Assembly: GCA_038228695.1 (NCBI GenBank)
Contig: JBBRPA010000012.1
Location: forward strand, 7,903 to 71,902
Length of the DNA stretch: 64,000 nucleotides
Direction of reading: 5' to 3'
From: DASVRZ01 sp038228695
GTDB lineage: Bacteria; Verrucomicrobiota; Verrucomicrobiia; Chthoniobacterales; DASVRZ01
Below the pieces are notes generated by a model that saw only the letters and a program-made list of their open reading frames with translations, had not been told where the DNA came from and searched no databases. Both the position numbers and the translations under genes were made by a program. Positions 27,117 through 36,335 of this stretch are shown in pieces (position 1 is the stretch's first letter; each line of letters opens with the position of its first letter).

Positions 27117-27935
27117 ATGAGTCACCTTTGCGGCCTCTTTTTTGTCCTGCTGGCCCTGACGCTTCCCGCGTTGGCAGCGGACCCTTACCAAAGCAGCAAC
27201 GACTTTGAGCGGTATGCGATGAAGCTTCGCGAGGATGCGCTCTCGAAGATTCAGCCCCAGGTCGTCCTGCCCTCGACCAACACCTATTCCAGCCTTTACG
27301 GCAACGGCGGATATCCATGGAAGCGCAACATTGTCACCACCACTTTCTGGATCGGCGAGGATGCCGGGCAAAACAACCCGGTGGACAACATCCGAAGCTC
27401 TTGGGATGTCAACTGGCGGGCCAATTACGGCGGCACCGACTCGCCAGACCCCGCCGCGCGGCGCAATTTCGTTCCGGTCAATTTTATTCCCCGGCAGAAT
27501 CCGTTTTACATCGCGCTTCCCTACAACGACGTCATTTCATCGAACGTCCACAAACCCGAGGCAAAGTTTGTCATCCCTTGGTTTCGACGCGCCTTTCGGG
27601 AACCTGGGCAATCCGTCTGCAAAGGTCGCTGGATTGCCATCCGCCGGGGTAACCGAGTTTGTTTTGCGCAATGGGAAGATTGCGGACCGTTCCGCACCGA
27701 CCACTGGCAATACGTTTTCGGAAATGAACGGCCGCTGCCGAATCTGAACAAAGGTGCGGGACTCGACGTTTCCCCCGCCGTTCGGGATTACCTCGGCATG
27801 GCAGGAACCGATGTGGCTGATTGGAAATTTGTCGAATTCCGTGATGTGCCGCCCGGCCCATGGGCCCGCTACGGAGACAACAACCCCTTCGTCCAAAACG
27901 CTCGCCGCACGGTCGAGCGAGTGGCAGAAAAGTAG
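27117..27935 (+). CDS. Secreted protein, possible double-psi beta-barrel
   Basis: A 272-aa exported protein; ATG 27117 gives a clean signal peptide (MSHLCGLFFVLLALTLPALA), while an upstream in-frame start at 27015 would hide it. The middle and C-terminal part (FAQWEDCGPF, then GLDVSPAVRDYLGM) echoes the DxGPF...LDLSxAxxxLGM pattern of RlpA-like double-psi beta-barrel proteins that act on peptidoglycan. I do not recognise a named family. It converges with glpX. Confidence 0.65.
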   Translation: MSHLCGLFFVLLALTLPALAADPYQSSNDFERYAMKLREDALSKIQPQVVLPSTNTYSSLYGNGGYPWKRNIVTTTFWIGEDAGQNNPVDNIRSSWDVNWRANYGGTDSPDPAARRNFVPVNFIPRQNPFYIALPYNDVISSNVHKPEAKFVIPWFRRAFREPGQSVCKGRWIAIRRGNRVCFAQWEDCGPFRTDHWQYVFGNERPLPNLNKGAGLDVSPAVRDYLGMAGTDVADWKFVEFRDVPPGPWARYGDNNPFVQNARRTVERVAEK

Positions 27936-27944
27936 CCCGCGAGG

Positions 27945-28994
27945 CTAGATCTTGTGTTCCGCGCTGTCGCTGCGGAGGTGGATCGTCTTCGTGCTGAGAT
28001 TGTGGACCGCCCGAATGTAACGCACCGTTTGGCTGCGCGCTCGCATCAAAATTGAGTGGGTGATCGCCGTTTTCCCGATCATTTTCACGCCCGGCAGCAG
28101 CGCACTATCGGTAATGCCAGTCGCCGCAAATACCGCGCTGTCGCCTCGCACCATGTCGTCTGATTTGTAAATACGGGTGAGATCATCATCCGAAAGCGAT
28201 CCACGCAAAGCTTCGCGCTCCGCCACGTCGCGGAACCACATCCGCATCTGGATATCGCCGCCCAGGGCACGCAACGCAGTGGCCGTCAGCACCCCTTCCG
28301 GGGAACCACCGATACCGACGTAAAGATCGATCCCGCTGTCCGGTAACGATGGCGCCACGGCGGCAGTGATGTCGCCATCGGCAATCATCCGGAGCGTCGC
28401 CCCGGCCTCGCGCACCTGGCGAATGAAGGTCTCGTTGCGCGGACGCTCCAACACCTGCACAACAATCTCGGAGACCCGTTTGCCAAGGATGCGCGCGACG
28501 AAAGAAAGCGTCTCGCCTAGCGGTTGGTCGAGCCAGTCGGCGGCCACGTTGAACTTGCGAATCGCGTCCGCCACTTCCCGGCCGTAGGCGAGCTTGTGGG
28601 CGTAGTAGCTCGGGATGTTCAGCATGGACTTATTTCCCGCCGGAACCTCCGCGCCAGCAATGACCGAGATGCTGTTGCCCATGCCTTTGGAAATATTTGT
28701 CGTGCCGTCCACCGGATCCAACGCAATGTCGAAATGCGGCGCGCCCTCGATCCACGTGCCCAGTTTATCCCCGAGAAAAATACCCGGCGCGTCATCTTTG
28801 ATTCCCTCGCCGATGACCACCTCGCCGCGAATGTTGACAAGATCGAACACCCCATAAATCGCGTCGCAAGCGGCCTCGTCCGCCCCCTCCTTATCGCCGC
28901 GTCCGATCCAACGCAACGCATTCAGCGCGGCGTTTTCGGTCGCCCGGACGAATTCAAATTCGATCGTGCGTTCGGGGTCGTGAAATGGAGGCAT
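27945..28994 (-). CDS. glpX: Class II fructose-1,6-bisphosphatase
   Basis: GlpX-type phosphatase of gluconeogenesis. Motifs: GRGDKEGADEAA, IGEGIKDDAP, the metal-binding DPVDGTTNISKGM, and GIGGSPEGVLTATALRALGG. 349 aa. It lies 14 bases after the rhamnose aldolase/dehydrogenase gene on the same strand, so it probably belongs to that unit; dihydroxyacetone phosphate from rhamnose would feed gluconeogenesis. Confidence 0.93.
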   Translation of the reverse strand: MPPFHDPERTIEFEFVRATENAALNALRWIGRGDKEGADEAACDAIYGVFDLVNIRGEVVIGEGIKDDAPGIFLGDKLGTWIEGAPHFDIALDPVDGTTNISKGMGNSISVIAGAEVPAGNKSMLNIPSYYAHKLAYGREVADAIRKFNVAADWLDQPLGETLSFVARILGKRVSEIVVQVLERPRNETFIRQVREAGATLRMIADGDITAAVAPSLPDSGIDLYVGIGGSPEGVLTATALRALGGDIQMRMWFRDVAEREALRGSLSDDDLTRIYKSDDMVRGDSAVFAATGITDSALLPGVKMIGKTAITHSILMRARSQTVRYIRAVHNLSTKTIHLRSDSAEHKI

Positions 28995-29008
28995 GATTTT
29001 GGCGGTGG

Positions 29009-31204
29009 TTAACGCAAGAACGCTTCGTGCAAGCCGCCATCGACAGTGATGATCTGGCCGGTCGTCTTGCTGAGTCGGTTGCTAACGAGAAGGAAATACG
29101 CCTCCGCTTGGTCCGCCGGAGTGATGGGCGCCTTGGTTAGCGTGCGATCGGCGTAAAACTGCGCCAGCTTGCTAACGAGCGATTCGGTCGCCTCGTCGTC
29201 GGTGTAGGGGATGTTATACTTGGCGAGGGAGCCGATCACGCGGTCACGCGGAAACATGGCCGAGCCCTGCACCACGGTGGCCGGAGCCACTCCGTTGACC
29301 CGGACGAGTGGCGCGAGTTCGATGGCGAGTTCGCGCACAAGATGGTTCGCAGCCGCCTTGCTCGTGTCGTAGGCGACGCTGCCCTTTTTTGCGACGGCAG
29401 CGTTGGCGCTGGTGGTGAGGACAAGCGCCCCTTTCAGTCCCTGTTCTTTCCAGGTTTTGTAGGCTTCATCGGCAACGAAATAGAGGCCCGCGACATTGAT
29501 TCCAAAAGTCAGTGCCCATTTGTCATCCGGGATGTGGCCGCTGGTGTCGCTGGCGACAAAGATGCCGGCGGTGACTTCGATGGCGTCGAAGCCGCCGTAA
29601 GCGAGCGCGACTTGATCGAGCATGACGCGAATGCTCGCGCGGTCGGTGATGTTAGCAGCGAGACCGATGGCAGGCCCGCAACCAGAGATGCCGCTACCCG
29701 CGACGCCAATGCCGAGACCAAGTTTATCGGTGATTTCTTTGGCGGTGGCTTCGGCGGCGACTTGGTTGAGATCAACGCAGACAATGTGGGCGCCTTCTTT
29801 GACGAGGCGATGGGCGGTTTCTTTGCCGATGCCGCTGCCGGCGCCGACAACGATGTGGATTTGTCGGGCTAGTTCTTTTTCGGCGGGCATGCGCTGGAGT
29901 TTGGCCTCCTCGAGCAGCCAGTATTCAATATCGAATGCTTCCTGCAAAGGCAGCGCGATGTATTCGTCGATCGCCTCGGCCCCACGCATCACTTCGACGG
30001 CGCAATTGTAGAATTCGGCGGTCACTCGACTTTCTGATTTATCCTTACCCCAAGCGATCATTCCGAGGCCGGGAATGAGAATGACGGTCGGGTTTGGGTC
30101 GCGCATGGCGGGCGAGTTAGGTCGCTTGCAGGAATTGTAGTAGGCGAAATAGTCATCGCGATATTCAGCGAGCCCGGATGTTAGCTTTGCCTTGAGTTTT
30201 TCGATGTCCTCTTTCTGAGGATTCCAATCGACATAGAGCGGCTTGATCTTGGTCCGCAGGAAATGATCTGGGCAACTAGTGCCAAGGGCGGCGAGCCGTA
30301 GGGCGTCGTTACTGTTAGCAAAACGGAGGATTTTTTCGTCGTCTTGGATCGTGCCGATAAAGCGGGCCTTTTGCGAAACCTGGCCGCGCAGCCAGGGAAG
30401 AATCGCAGCGAAGGTGGCGCGACGCGAGGTCTCTTCAAGGGCTGCGTATTTCGCTCCGCCAAACGCCTTCGCGTCCCCTCCTTTGGCTTGATATTTTTCC
30501 TCGATGAAGGCAGCGGCTTTCTCGATCAGCGCAAGAGTCAGCTCATAGCATTCCTTTTCGTCGTCGGCCCAGTTAATGAGTCCGTGTTGGCCCATGATAA
30601 TACCGCGCACGCTGGAATTTTTCTGGCAGATGTCCTGCATGGCGAGGCCGAGTTCGAACCCGGGCCGGAGCCAAGGCGTGTGGACGACCTCATCGCCGAA
30701 GATCGCTTTGGTCAGAGCAACGGAATTTTTCGACGCCGCCACCGAAATTGCGGCGTTCGGATGCATGTGATCGACATGCTTCGCAGGAATGAATGAATGC
30801 AACGGGGTGTCAATCGAGCTAGGACGCGGATTCAAATTGAACGTGGCGTGTGAATACATACCGACCATTTGGTCTTCGGCACCGGTTTTCGGTCCGCGCT
30901 CCGGAGCCGCCGCATAAAGGTTCTGCAGCCCGAGGAGTTTTTCTTGATAGAGCGAGGAGAAGTTTTCCCGTTTGCTAGTGCGCAGATCGCCGCCACTGCC
31001 CTTGACCCAGAGAACCTCGGTTGGCTGGCCGGTGAGCGGATCTTTTTCGACAATCTTCGCCGAGGTGTTTCCGCCACCGGTATTGGTGATGCGTTGATCG
31101 GCACCCAGAATGTTCGAGCGATAGATCAAGCGCCCGACCGGATCGAGACTGGCGGCATGTTTGTCATCCCAGGAGTGTTTTACGTAGTGGTAGGTTTTGC
31201 TCAT
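29009..31204 (-). CDS. Fused rhamnulose-1-phosphate aldolase / short-chain dehydrogenase
   Basis: A 731-aa bifunctional enzyme. The N-terminal class II aldolase domain (about residues 20-430) carries the zinc ligands in KHVDHMHPN and a later His in MGQHGLINW; it splits rhamnulose-1-phosphate to dihydroxyacetone phosphate and L-lactaldehyde. The C-terminal Rossmann domain (VVGAGSGIGKETAH, catalytic Tyr/Lys in AYDTSKAA) oxidises lactaldehyde to lactate. This fusion is known from Bacillus yuxG and many environmental bacteria. The start overlaps the kinase stop (ATGA). Confidence 0.9.
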   Translation of the reverse strand: MSKTYHYVKHSWDDKHAASLDPVGRLIYRSNILGADQRITNTGGGNTSAKIVEKDPLTGQPTEVLWVKGSGGDLRTSKRENFSSLYQEKLLGLQNLYAAAPERGPKTGAEDQMVGMYSHATFNLNPRPSSIDTPLHSFIPAKHVDHMHPNAAISVAASKNSVALTKAIFGDEVVHTPWLRPGFELGLAMQDICQKNSSVRGIIMGQHGLINWADDEKECYELTLALIEKAAAFIEEKYQAKGGDAKAFGGAKYAALEETSRRATFAAILPWLRGQVSQKARFIGTIQDDEKILRFANSNDALRLAALGTSCPDHFLRTKIKPLYVDWNPQKEDIEKLKAKLTSGLAEYRDDYFAYYNSCKRPNSPAMRDPNPTVILIPGLGMIAWGKDKSESRVTAEFYNCAVEVMRGAEAIDEYIALPLQEAFDIEYWLLEEAKLQRMPAEKELARQIHIVVGAGSGIGKETAHRLVKEGAHIVCVDLNQVAAEATAKEITDKLGLGIGVAGSGISGCGPAIGLAANITDRASIRVMLDQVALAYGGFDAIEVTAGIFVASDTSGHIPDDKWALTFGINVAGLYFVADEAYKTWKEQGLKGALVLTTSANAAVAKKGSVAYDTSKAAANHLVRELAIELAPLVRVNGVAPATVVQGSAMFPRDRVIGSLAKYNIPYTDDEATESLVSKLAQFYADRTLTKAPITPADQAEAYFLLVSNRLSKTTGQIITVDGGLHEAFLR

Positions 31205-32652
31205 AAAGTTTTAAAAGTTTCAAACATCGCCTGCCACGCGGAGGTTTGCTGCGGTTGATAAGTGCGGACTGAAAAGGAATCGGCCACCAACTGGCGTCCT
31301 TCCGGCAGTGATCCGATGTGGCCGAGGGCAAGCGCCTGCACGAGAACATTGCCGATAGCTGTGGCCTCGACCGGTCCGGCGACGACGGTTAGTCCGGTGG
31401 CGTCGGCGCAAAACTGGTTGAGAAGTTGACTTTGACTGCCGCCGCCGACGATGTGGATGCGGTTCAAGGAACGGCCGGTGAGCCTCTCGATCTCCGCGAT
31501 CGTCTGGCGGTAAAGCAAGGCGAGGCTTTCGAGAATACAGCGCGTAAATTCGCCTGGCGTTCTGGGAATCGGCTGATGGGTCTCGCGGCAGAAAGCGACG
31601 ATTTTCTCCGGCATCTCTCCCGGCTTCGCGAACCGAGCATCTCCCGGGTTAATAATGGAGCGCAGAGACTGGGCATTATCGGCCTGTTCCATGAGCCACG
31701 CGTAAGAATAATCCTGCCCGGCCGCCTGCCAAGCGCGGCGGCATTCCTGCAGGATCCAGAGGCCGACGATATTTTTTAGGAAGCGCGTCGTGCCGCCGTA
31801 ACCCGCCTCGTTGGTGAAATTAAATTCGCGAACTTTTTCGCTAATGTTAGGAGCCGCGAGTTCGACGCCAAGGAGCGACCACGTTCCAGAGGAAAGGTAG
31901 GCCCAGTCGTCCCCTTTTGTTGCGGGGACGGCGGCGATGGCCGCGCCAGTGTCGTGCGAGCAGGTGGTGATAACCTCGACTGCGCCAGGGCCAATCTCTG
32001 GTTTCATCCGGCCTAAAATTGTTCCGGGCGGGACGATCTTTGGGAAAATGCGCTTGGGGAAACCGGCGGCCACGATCAGTTTCTGCGACCAGTTGCGGAG
32101 CGCCGGATTGTAGAGTTGGGTGGTGCTAGCGAGGCTTTCATCGATGACGCCTACGCCGCTGAAAAGATAATTGAAGTAATCGCTGATGGTTAGGAACGAT
32201 GCGCTTTTCTCGAGGAGCTCTGCCCTCTCCGCACTCAATTGGTAGAGCGTGTTGAAAAACATGAACTGGATGCCAGTTTCCGCGAAAATTACCTCGTCCC
32301 CGAGGCGGTTCCTAACAGCCGGGAAAACTGCATCGGTCCGGCTATCGCGGTAGTGGTGCGGATTAGCCAGAGCCTTGCCGTCCGCGTCGAGCAGGACATA
32401 ATCGACGCCCCACGAATCGACGCTCAGACTAACAACCTTCGGATTTTTTTCCAGCGCCAGGCGGATTCCGGTTTGGATGGATTCGAAAATCGCGGCTACA
32501 TCCCAGCGAAGATCGCTTCCACTATCCGAAACGGCGCTGGGAAAACGGTGAATTTCCTCCAGCGATAGTTTTCCATCAGCCAGCGTTCCGAGCATGACCC
32601 GTCCGCTTTCCGCGCCGAGGTCGCAAGCGAGATACTGATAGGAATCCGACAC
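31201..32652 (-). CDS. rhaB: Rhamnulokinase
   Basis: A FGGY-family kinase, 483 aa from GTG 32652 (VSDSYQYLACDLGAESGRVMLG). The frame extends to 32883, but that part lies within the deoR gene and does not look like the family. Kinase motifs include SLSVDSWGVDYVLLD, CSHDTGAA and HIVGGGSQSQLLNQFCADATGL. It phosphorylates L-rhamnulose for the aldolase encoded next. No rhaA isomerase gene lies nearby. Confidence 0.9.
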   Translation of the reverse strand: MSDSYQYLACDLGAESGRVMLGTLADGKLSLEEIHRFPSAVSDSGSDLRWDVAAIFESIQTGIRLALEKNPKVVSLSVDSWGVDYVLLDADGKALANPHHYRDSRTDAVFPAVRNRLGDEVIFAETGIQFMFFNTLYQLSAERAELLEKSASFLTISDYFNYLFSGVGVIDESLASTTQLYNPALRNWSQKLIVAAGFPKRIFPKIVPPGTILGRMKPEIGPGAVEVITTCSHDTGAAIAAVPATKGDDWAYLSSGTWSLLGVELAAPNISEKVREFNFTNEAGYGGTTRFLKNIVGLWILQECRRAWQAAGQDYSYAWLMEQADNAQSLRSIINPGDARFAKPGEMPEKIVAFCRETHQPIPRTPGEFTRCILESLALLYRQTIAEIERLTGRSLNRIHIVGGGSQSQLLNQFCADATGLTVVAGPVEATAIGNVLVQALALGHIGSLPEGRQLVADSFSVRTYQPQQTSAWQAMFETFKTL

Positions 32653-32666
32653 GAGGATTGGTGGGG

Positions 32667-33479
32667 TTAGGCGGGTACAAACTGCCGGCGGGTGAGCGAA
32701 ATGTTTGCCGCGTGGAGTTGATCTCCAGTTGCGTCGGTGATGATATGGGGCACTTCGCTCCAAGAGGCCAGCGGACAGGCTGCCGTGTGCTGAAGCTTGG
32801 TGGCGTCGAGGCAGAAAAAGACGTTTTCCGTGCGGGAAAGGACCGTCCGCTGGAGCAGGACCACGTCTGCCTGCGAGTTCCAAATGCCATCACTGGTCAT
32901 TCCCTCCGCACTCAAGAAGGCGGCGTCAAATTCCCAAGCTTCCGTGGCCTGGCGCGCGCGGTCGCCTAACAAGACGGCCTGCCGGCTAAAAAACTGGCCG
33001 CCGAGCAGATGGGTCTGAAGTCCGCTGACCGGGCTGAGAATTTCCGCGATCGGAAGGTTGTTTGTAACCACGGTCAGGTCGGTTAACGTGCTTTTGGCAA
33101 TCTCCCGAGCTACCGCAAGTAAGGTCGTGCCAGCGTCGAGAAAATAGGTTTCGCCAGATTTCATCTGCCGGACTGCGGTCGCTGCGATGCGTTGCTTGGA
33201 GGCAGCGGAAATGAGTTGGCGCTCGCGGAAGGCCGGAAATTGGTCCGCATATTCTCCCATCGCACCGCCGTAGGTGCGGGTGATTTTTCCGTCCTCGGAA
33301 AGCGCAGCGAGGTCGCGGCGGGCGGTCGCCTCAGAGACGCCAAGGAGCCGGCAAATTTTGCTGATCGAAAGGTAACGATCGCTTTTCAGAAGAGCCCGCA
33401 ATCCTTCGCGGCGGGCGTTAACTTGTTGGAGGGAAACTTTCAACGTAGCCGAATTAAGTCGGTTTATGATCGGAGTCAA
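32667..33479 (-). CDS. DeoR-family transcriptional regulator of rhamnose genes
   Basis: An N-terminal DeoR helix-turn-helix (LSISKICRLLGVSEATARRDLAALSEDGKITRTYGG) is followed by a sugar-phosphate sensor domain (FLDAGTTLLAVAREIA, LTVVTNNLPIAEIL, LLGGQFFSRQAVLLG). 270 aa. It lies 14 bases upstream of rhaB, so it probably senses a rhamnose metabolite and controls this operon. The start is uncertain: TTG 33479 or TTG 33443, with no clear ribosome binding site. Confidence 0.87.
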   Translation of the reverse strand: MTPIINRLNSATLKVSLQQVNARREGLRALLKSDRYLSISKICRLLGVSEATARRDLAALSEDGKITRTYGGAMGEYADQFPAFRERQLISAASKQRIAATAVRQMKSGETYFLDAGTTLLAVAREIAKSTLTDLTVVTNNLPIAEILSPVSGLQTHLLGGQFFSRQAVLLGDRARQATEAWEFDAAFLSAEGMTSDGIWNSQADVVLLQRTVLSRTENVFFCLDATKLQHTAACPLASWSEVPHIITDATGDQLHAANISLTRRQFVPA

Positions 33480-33523
33480 TCATAAAATCGGCAAGGGCGA
33501 GTCAGAGAGGCTCGATGCCCAAT

Positions 33524-34273
33524 TTAGAGTCGGATCGCGATGGGGAGGTTGGCTTTGCCGGTTGACCCGGGTTTCACCCGCCAGTTCGAGAGGACATGGC
33601 GTTTGATCGCAGCGTCGAGCGAGGAATTACCGGAGCTGTTGCTAAACTCCACCGAAGTGACACTTCCCCCTGAGTAATAGACTACCGCGGAGGCTCCGAG
33701 TTTTGCGCCCTGCAGACGCTGGCGCAGCGCATAAGGAACCTTGAAATCTGGTCTCGAAATAAAATCGGCTTTGCCTCCGCCGGATTTAACCGCACCGGTT
33801 CCGCCAGCGACACCGCCATGGGCGGCGTCGACGCCTTTGATTGCGCCGGGACGGGCGTTAGGATTGTAGGCAGGCGTTCCGGCAGGTTTAGTGGAGGGCG
33901 TTGAACTGGGTCGCGGAGTCGCTTTTGGCTTGGGCGCGGGAGTCGGGGTGGCTGCTTCCTCGGGCACTTCGAAGTCGTTTTGCACTACTGGCGGAGGAGG
34001 AGTGTCCTCGGGAACCGGCGGTGGGGTTGGCTCCGGTTCGGCTTCCGGTGGTGGTCCCGTCTCAGCGTCATTCGTTCCGAGCGGTGGCGGCTCTTTCTCA
34101 TCACCTTGGATCTCAATATCGAGCGTGCTGTCGATCGGAGGCGGCGGGGGAGGTGTGAAGTATGCGCCGACATAGACCGCAGCACCGTGAAGCGCCATCG
34201 AGATCAGCAGGAAAACGACTAGAGTATAGTCCTTTTTTCCTGTGGATGGGCTGGGCAAGCGCGGAGCTGACAT
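33524..34273 (-). CDS. tonB: TonB-family energy transducer
   Basis: A 249-aa protein with an N-terminal membrane anchor (YTLVVFLLISMALHGAAVYVGAYF) carrying the helix His typical of TonB, a long Pro/Glu-rich periplasm-spanning linker, and a C-terminal TonB fold (FISRPDFKVPYALRQRLQ...SLDAAIKRHVLSNWRVKP). It transmits ExbB/ExbD energy to outer-membrane receptors. No receptor gene is in the window. It could act as TolA, since tolB and pal lie elsewhere here. Confidence 0.85.
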   Translation of the reverse strand: MSAPRLPSPSTGKKDYTLVVFLLISMALHGAAVYVGAYFTPPPPPPIDSTLDIEIQGDEKEPPPLGTNDAETGPPPEAEPEPTPPPVPEDTPPPPVVQNDFEVPEEAATPTPAPKPKATPRPSSTPSTKPAGTPAYNPNARPGAIKGVDAAHGGVAGGTGAVKSGGGKADFISRPDFKVPYALRQRLQGAKLGASAVVYYSGGSVTSVEFSNSSGNSSLDAAIKRHVLSNWRVKPGSTGKANLPIAIRL

Positions 34274-34297
34274 CAGAAGAAAACCGTGGCGTGAAGT

Positions 34298-34795
34298 TTA
34301 AGGTGTAGTGGGGGCCGGTGCAGGTGGCGCAGGCGGAACGGCGGGCGCTCCGGGAGCGGTTGGAGTCTTCGGTTGCGCACCACCGAGGGCCTCGGGACGG
34401 ATTTCAAAGGCCACTTTAGTAATGCCTGCACGCTTCACGCGATCGAGCACGCTAACGACATCCCCGTGAGTCGAATCTTTGTCTCCACGAATGTAAATTT
34501 TTGTCTCCGGTTTTTTGGCGATTTCGTCCCGAAGCCGTTGCTCAAGCTGATCGAGGTCGACCTTGTCCTTTTCAAAATAAATCGAACCAGTGACATCGAT
34601 CGTGACGGAGACAAAATCAGGTTTCTGCTCCGGCGTGCTCGTCGAGGCAGTGGGCATGTTGATCTTCATGCCGCGCATCTGAATCATGCTCAAGCTGACG
34701 AGCATGAACGACGCCAGCAGGAAGAACATGATGTCGATCAAAGGCACGATCTCGATCCGCGCTTTTTTATGGCGAATGGGTGATCCCAATTTCAT
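34298..34795 (-). CDS. exbD: ExbD-family protein
   Basis: A 165-aa ExbD: cytoplasmic start (KKARIEIVPLIDIMFFLLASFMLVS) with the proton-path Asp, a periplasmic domain (KIYIRGDKDSTHGDVVSVLDRVKRAGITKVAFEI), and a Pro/Ala tail. The start overlaps the exbB stop by four bases, and tonB follows after 24 bases. Confidence 0.92.
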   Translation of the reverse strand: MKLGSPIRHKKARIEIVPLIDIMFFLLASFMLVSLSMIQMRGMKINMPTASTSTPEQKPDFVSVTIDVTGSIYFEKDKVDLDQLEQRLRDEIAKKPETKIYIRGDKDSTHGDVVSVLDRVKRAGITKVAFEIRPEALGGAQPKTPTAPGAPAVPPAPPAPAPTTP

Positions 34796-35418
34796 TTCGC
34801 AGAGCCTTTCTTGGCGCTCTTGAGCATGATTTCGAGATTGTTAGCAGCGGTCTCGATCTCAAACTGCAATTTAGCCACGAGAGAACCGAAATAATTATAA
34901 AATAGAACGACGAAAATAGCCACGCCGAGGCCGCAGGCCGTCGCGATCAGCGCCTCGCCGATGCCGCCCGAAACCTTACTAACCTCAAGACCGGATTCAC
35001 CGACGGCACTAAACGAATGCATGATTCCCAAAACGGTGCCCATCAATCCGAGGAGCGGCGCGATGGTGATCAGCGTGTCCATCGCGACAAGGAAACGTCC
35101 CGCTTTTTGCAGCTCTGTCCCGGAGGCGACGGAAAGGGCCCCCTCGAGGGAAGCATGGTGGTGATTGAGCGCGTGCCAGAGGACTTTGACGACAGGATCC
35201 TTCGCGTCCTTCGCCACCGCCGAAGCAGCAATCACATCTCCCTTTTCTAGCGCGGTGTAAACCTGCTCGAGCTTCGCCGGTTCCCGGCTGGCTCCGTGCG
35301 CCCCCCACCAGATGATGCGTTCCAAAATCACGGCCACGGCAGCGACCATAACCACGAGCATTGGCCACATGATCGGGCCACCCTTGACGAATTGTTCGAC
35401 GACGACATTTGCTATCAT
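34792..35418 (-). CDS. exbB: ExbB/TolQ/MotA-type proton channel
   Basis: A 208-aa ExbB without the N-terminal extension seen in the other copy in this window. Three helices are visible: MWPMLVVMVAAVAVILERIIWW, MDTLITIAPLLGLMGTVLGIMHSF and IATACGLGVAIFVVLFYNYF. First gene of the exbB-exbD-tonB unit. The 300 bases upstream hold its promoter region. Confidence 0.92.
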   Translation of the reverse strand: MIANVVVEQFVKGGPIMWPMLVVMVAAVAVILERIIWWGAHGASREPAKLEQVYTALEKGDVIAASAVAKDAKDPVVKVLWHALNHHHASLEGALSVASGTELQKAGRFLVAMDTLITIAPLLGLMGTVLGIMHSFSAVGESGLEVSKVSGGIGEALIATACGLGVAIFVVLFYNYFGSLVAKLQFEIETAANNLEIMLKSAKKGSAK

Positions 35419-35750
35419 AAATGAATTTTAATTAAACGAGCAGTGGTTGATGAGGTCGCTTCTCCGAGGGATTGAGCACCGTCCTGAGAAAAAATCCCCA
35501 GTGTGACAAACCCCTGCGACCTATGATTCGATTTGTTGATTCCCTTCATATCACTTAAGTGACCGCTGACTTTCTCAGCGAACCCGTTTGGAAAAACCCT
35601 TTGTCCTCCAAAACACGTTGCATTGGTAAGATGCGTCGAAAAAACTGTCAAATGTTTATTCGATTCTCGACGAAGTTCCGCGTGGATTAGTTTTGCGAGC
35701 TTCTCTGCACAGCGCTTCTCCTTTCTCGTTGACTCGTGTATGCTCGAAGT
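35419..35750. other. Divergent intergenic region exbB / marC with a perfect palindrome
   Basis: 332 bases between divergent genes, more AT-rich than the coding DNA around it. It contains the 12-base perfect palindrome tcacttaagtga at 35551-35562, a candidate operator. No RNA gene or convincing small frame is seen. A 178-aa antisense frame crosses it but looks spurious. Confidence 0.55.
35551..35562. promoter_or_regulatory. 12-base perfect palindrome, candidate operator
   Basis: tcacttaagtga reads the same on both strands and lies about 130 bases upstream of exbB and 190 bases upstream of marC. No bound factor can be assigned. Confidence 0.4.
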
Positions 35751-36329
35751 ATGCCGGTCTGGTTGGAAACGTTTCTGCTCGCGTTCATTCCGCTTTTTGT
35801 CGCCCTCGATCCCCTCGGGTTGGTGCCCGTTTACCTCTCGCTTGCCAACGGGGTTCCTCCCAGCGGCCGAGGCCGGGTGGTCCGACAGGCTGTGGGCACG
35901 GCCGCACTCCTTGCGATCGGATTCATTTTCCTCGGTAAATTCATTTTCCACACTCTCGGGATCGGGATCGCAGATTTCAAAATTGCCGGAGGCCTCATCC
36001 TGCTCGCTTTAGCTGGCCAGGAAATTCTTCTACCCAAAGCGCGCGACCCCGCCGAACCTTCCGACTTCGGGGTGGTTCCCCTAGGAATGCCATTAATTGC
36101 CGGTCCCGCCATGCTTACCACCCTCCTGGCCTTGATCGACTCGGTCGGCCTCACCCGCACGCTCGTTTCGCTTGGGATTAACTTAGCCTTGGTTTACAGC
36201 GCTCTGACTTTTAGCGAGCACATTAAACGACTCCTAGGAGCCACTGCCCTGCGCGCCATTTCAAAAATGGTCGCGCTGCTTCTAGCTGCGATCGCGGTCA
36301 GCATGATCCGCCAAGGCTGGGCGAACTAG
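35751..36329 (+). CDS. MarC-family integral membrane protein
   Basis: A 192-aa protein with six hydrophobic segments and the family pattern near the N-terminus (FIPLFVALDPLGLVPVYLSL) and centre (PLGMPLIAGPAMLTTLLALID). ATG 35751 fits better than the in-frame start at 35736. MarC proteins have no settled function despite the historical link to antibiotic resistance. It is six bases upstream of the recombinase gene. Confidence 0.88.
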   Translation: MPVWLETFLLAFIPLFVALDPLGLVPVYLSLANGVPPSGRGRVVRQAVGTAALLAIGFIFLGKFIFHTLGIGIADFKIAGGLILLALAGQEILLPKARDPAEPSDFGVVPLGMPLIAGPAMLTTLLALIDSVGLTRTLVSLGINLALVYSALTFSEHIKRLLGATALRAISKMVALLLAAIAVSMIRQGWAN

Positions 36330-36335
36330 AAAACC

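Noticed and set aside
35415..35951. 178-aa minus-strand frame ending in an ATGA overlap with exbB
   Set aside because: Half of it is antisense to marC, the composition is unlike a folded protein, and there is no recognisable domain; the overlap is probably chance.
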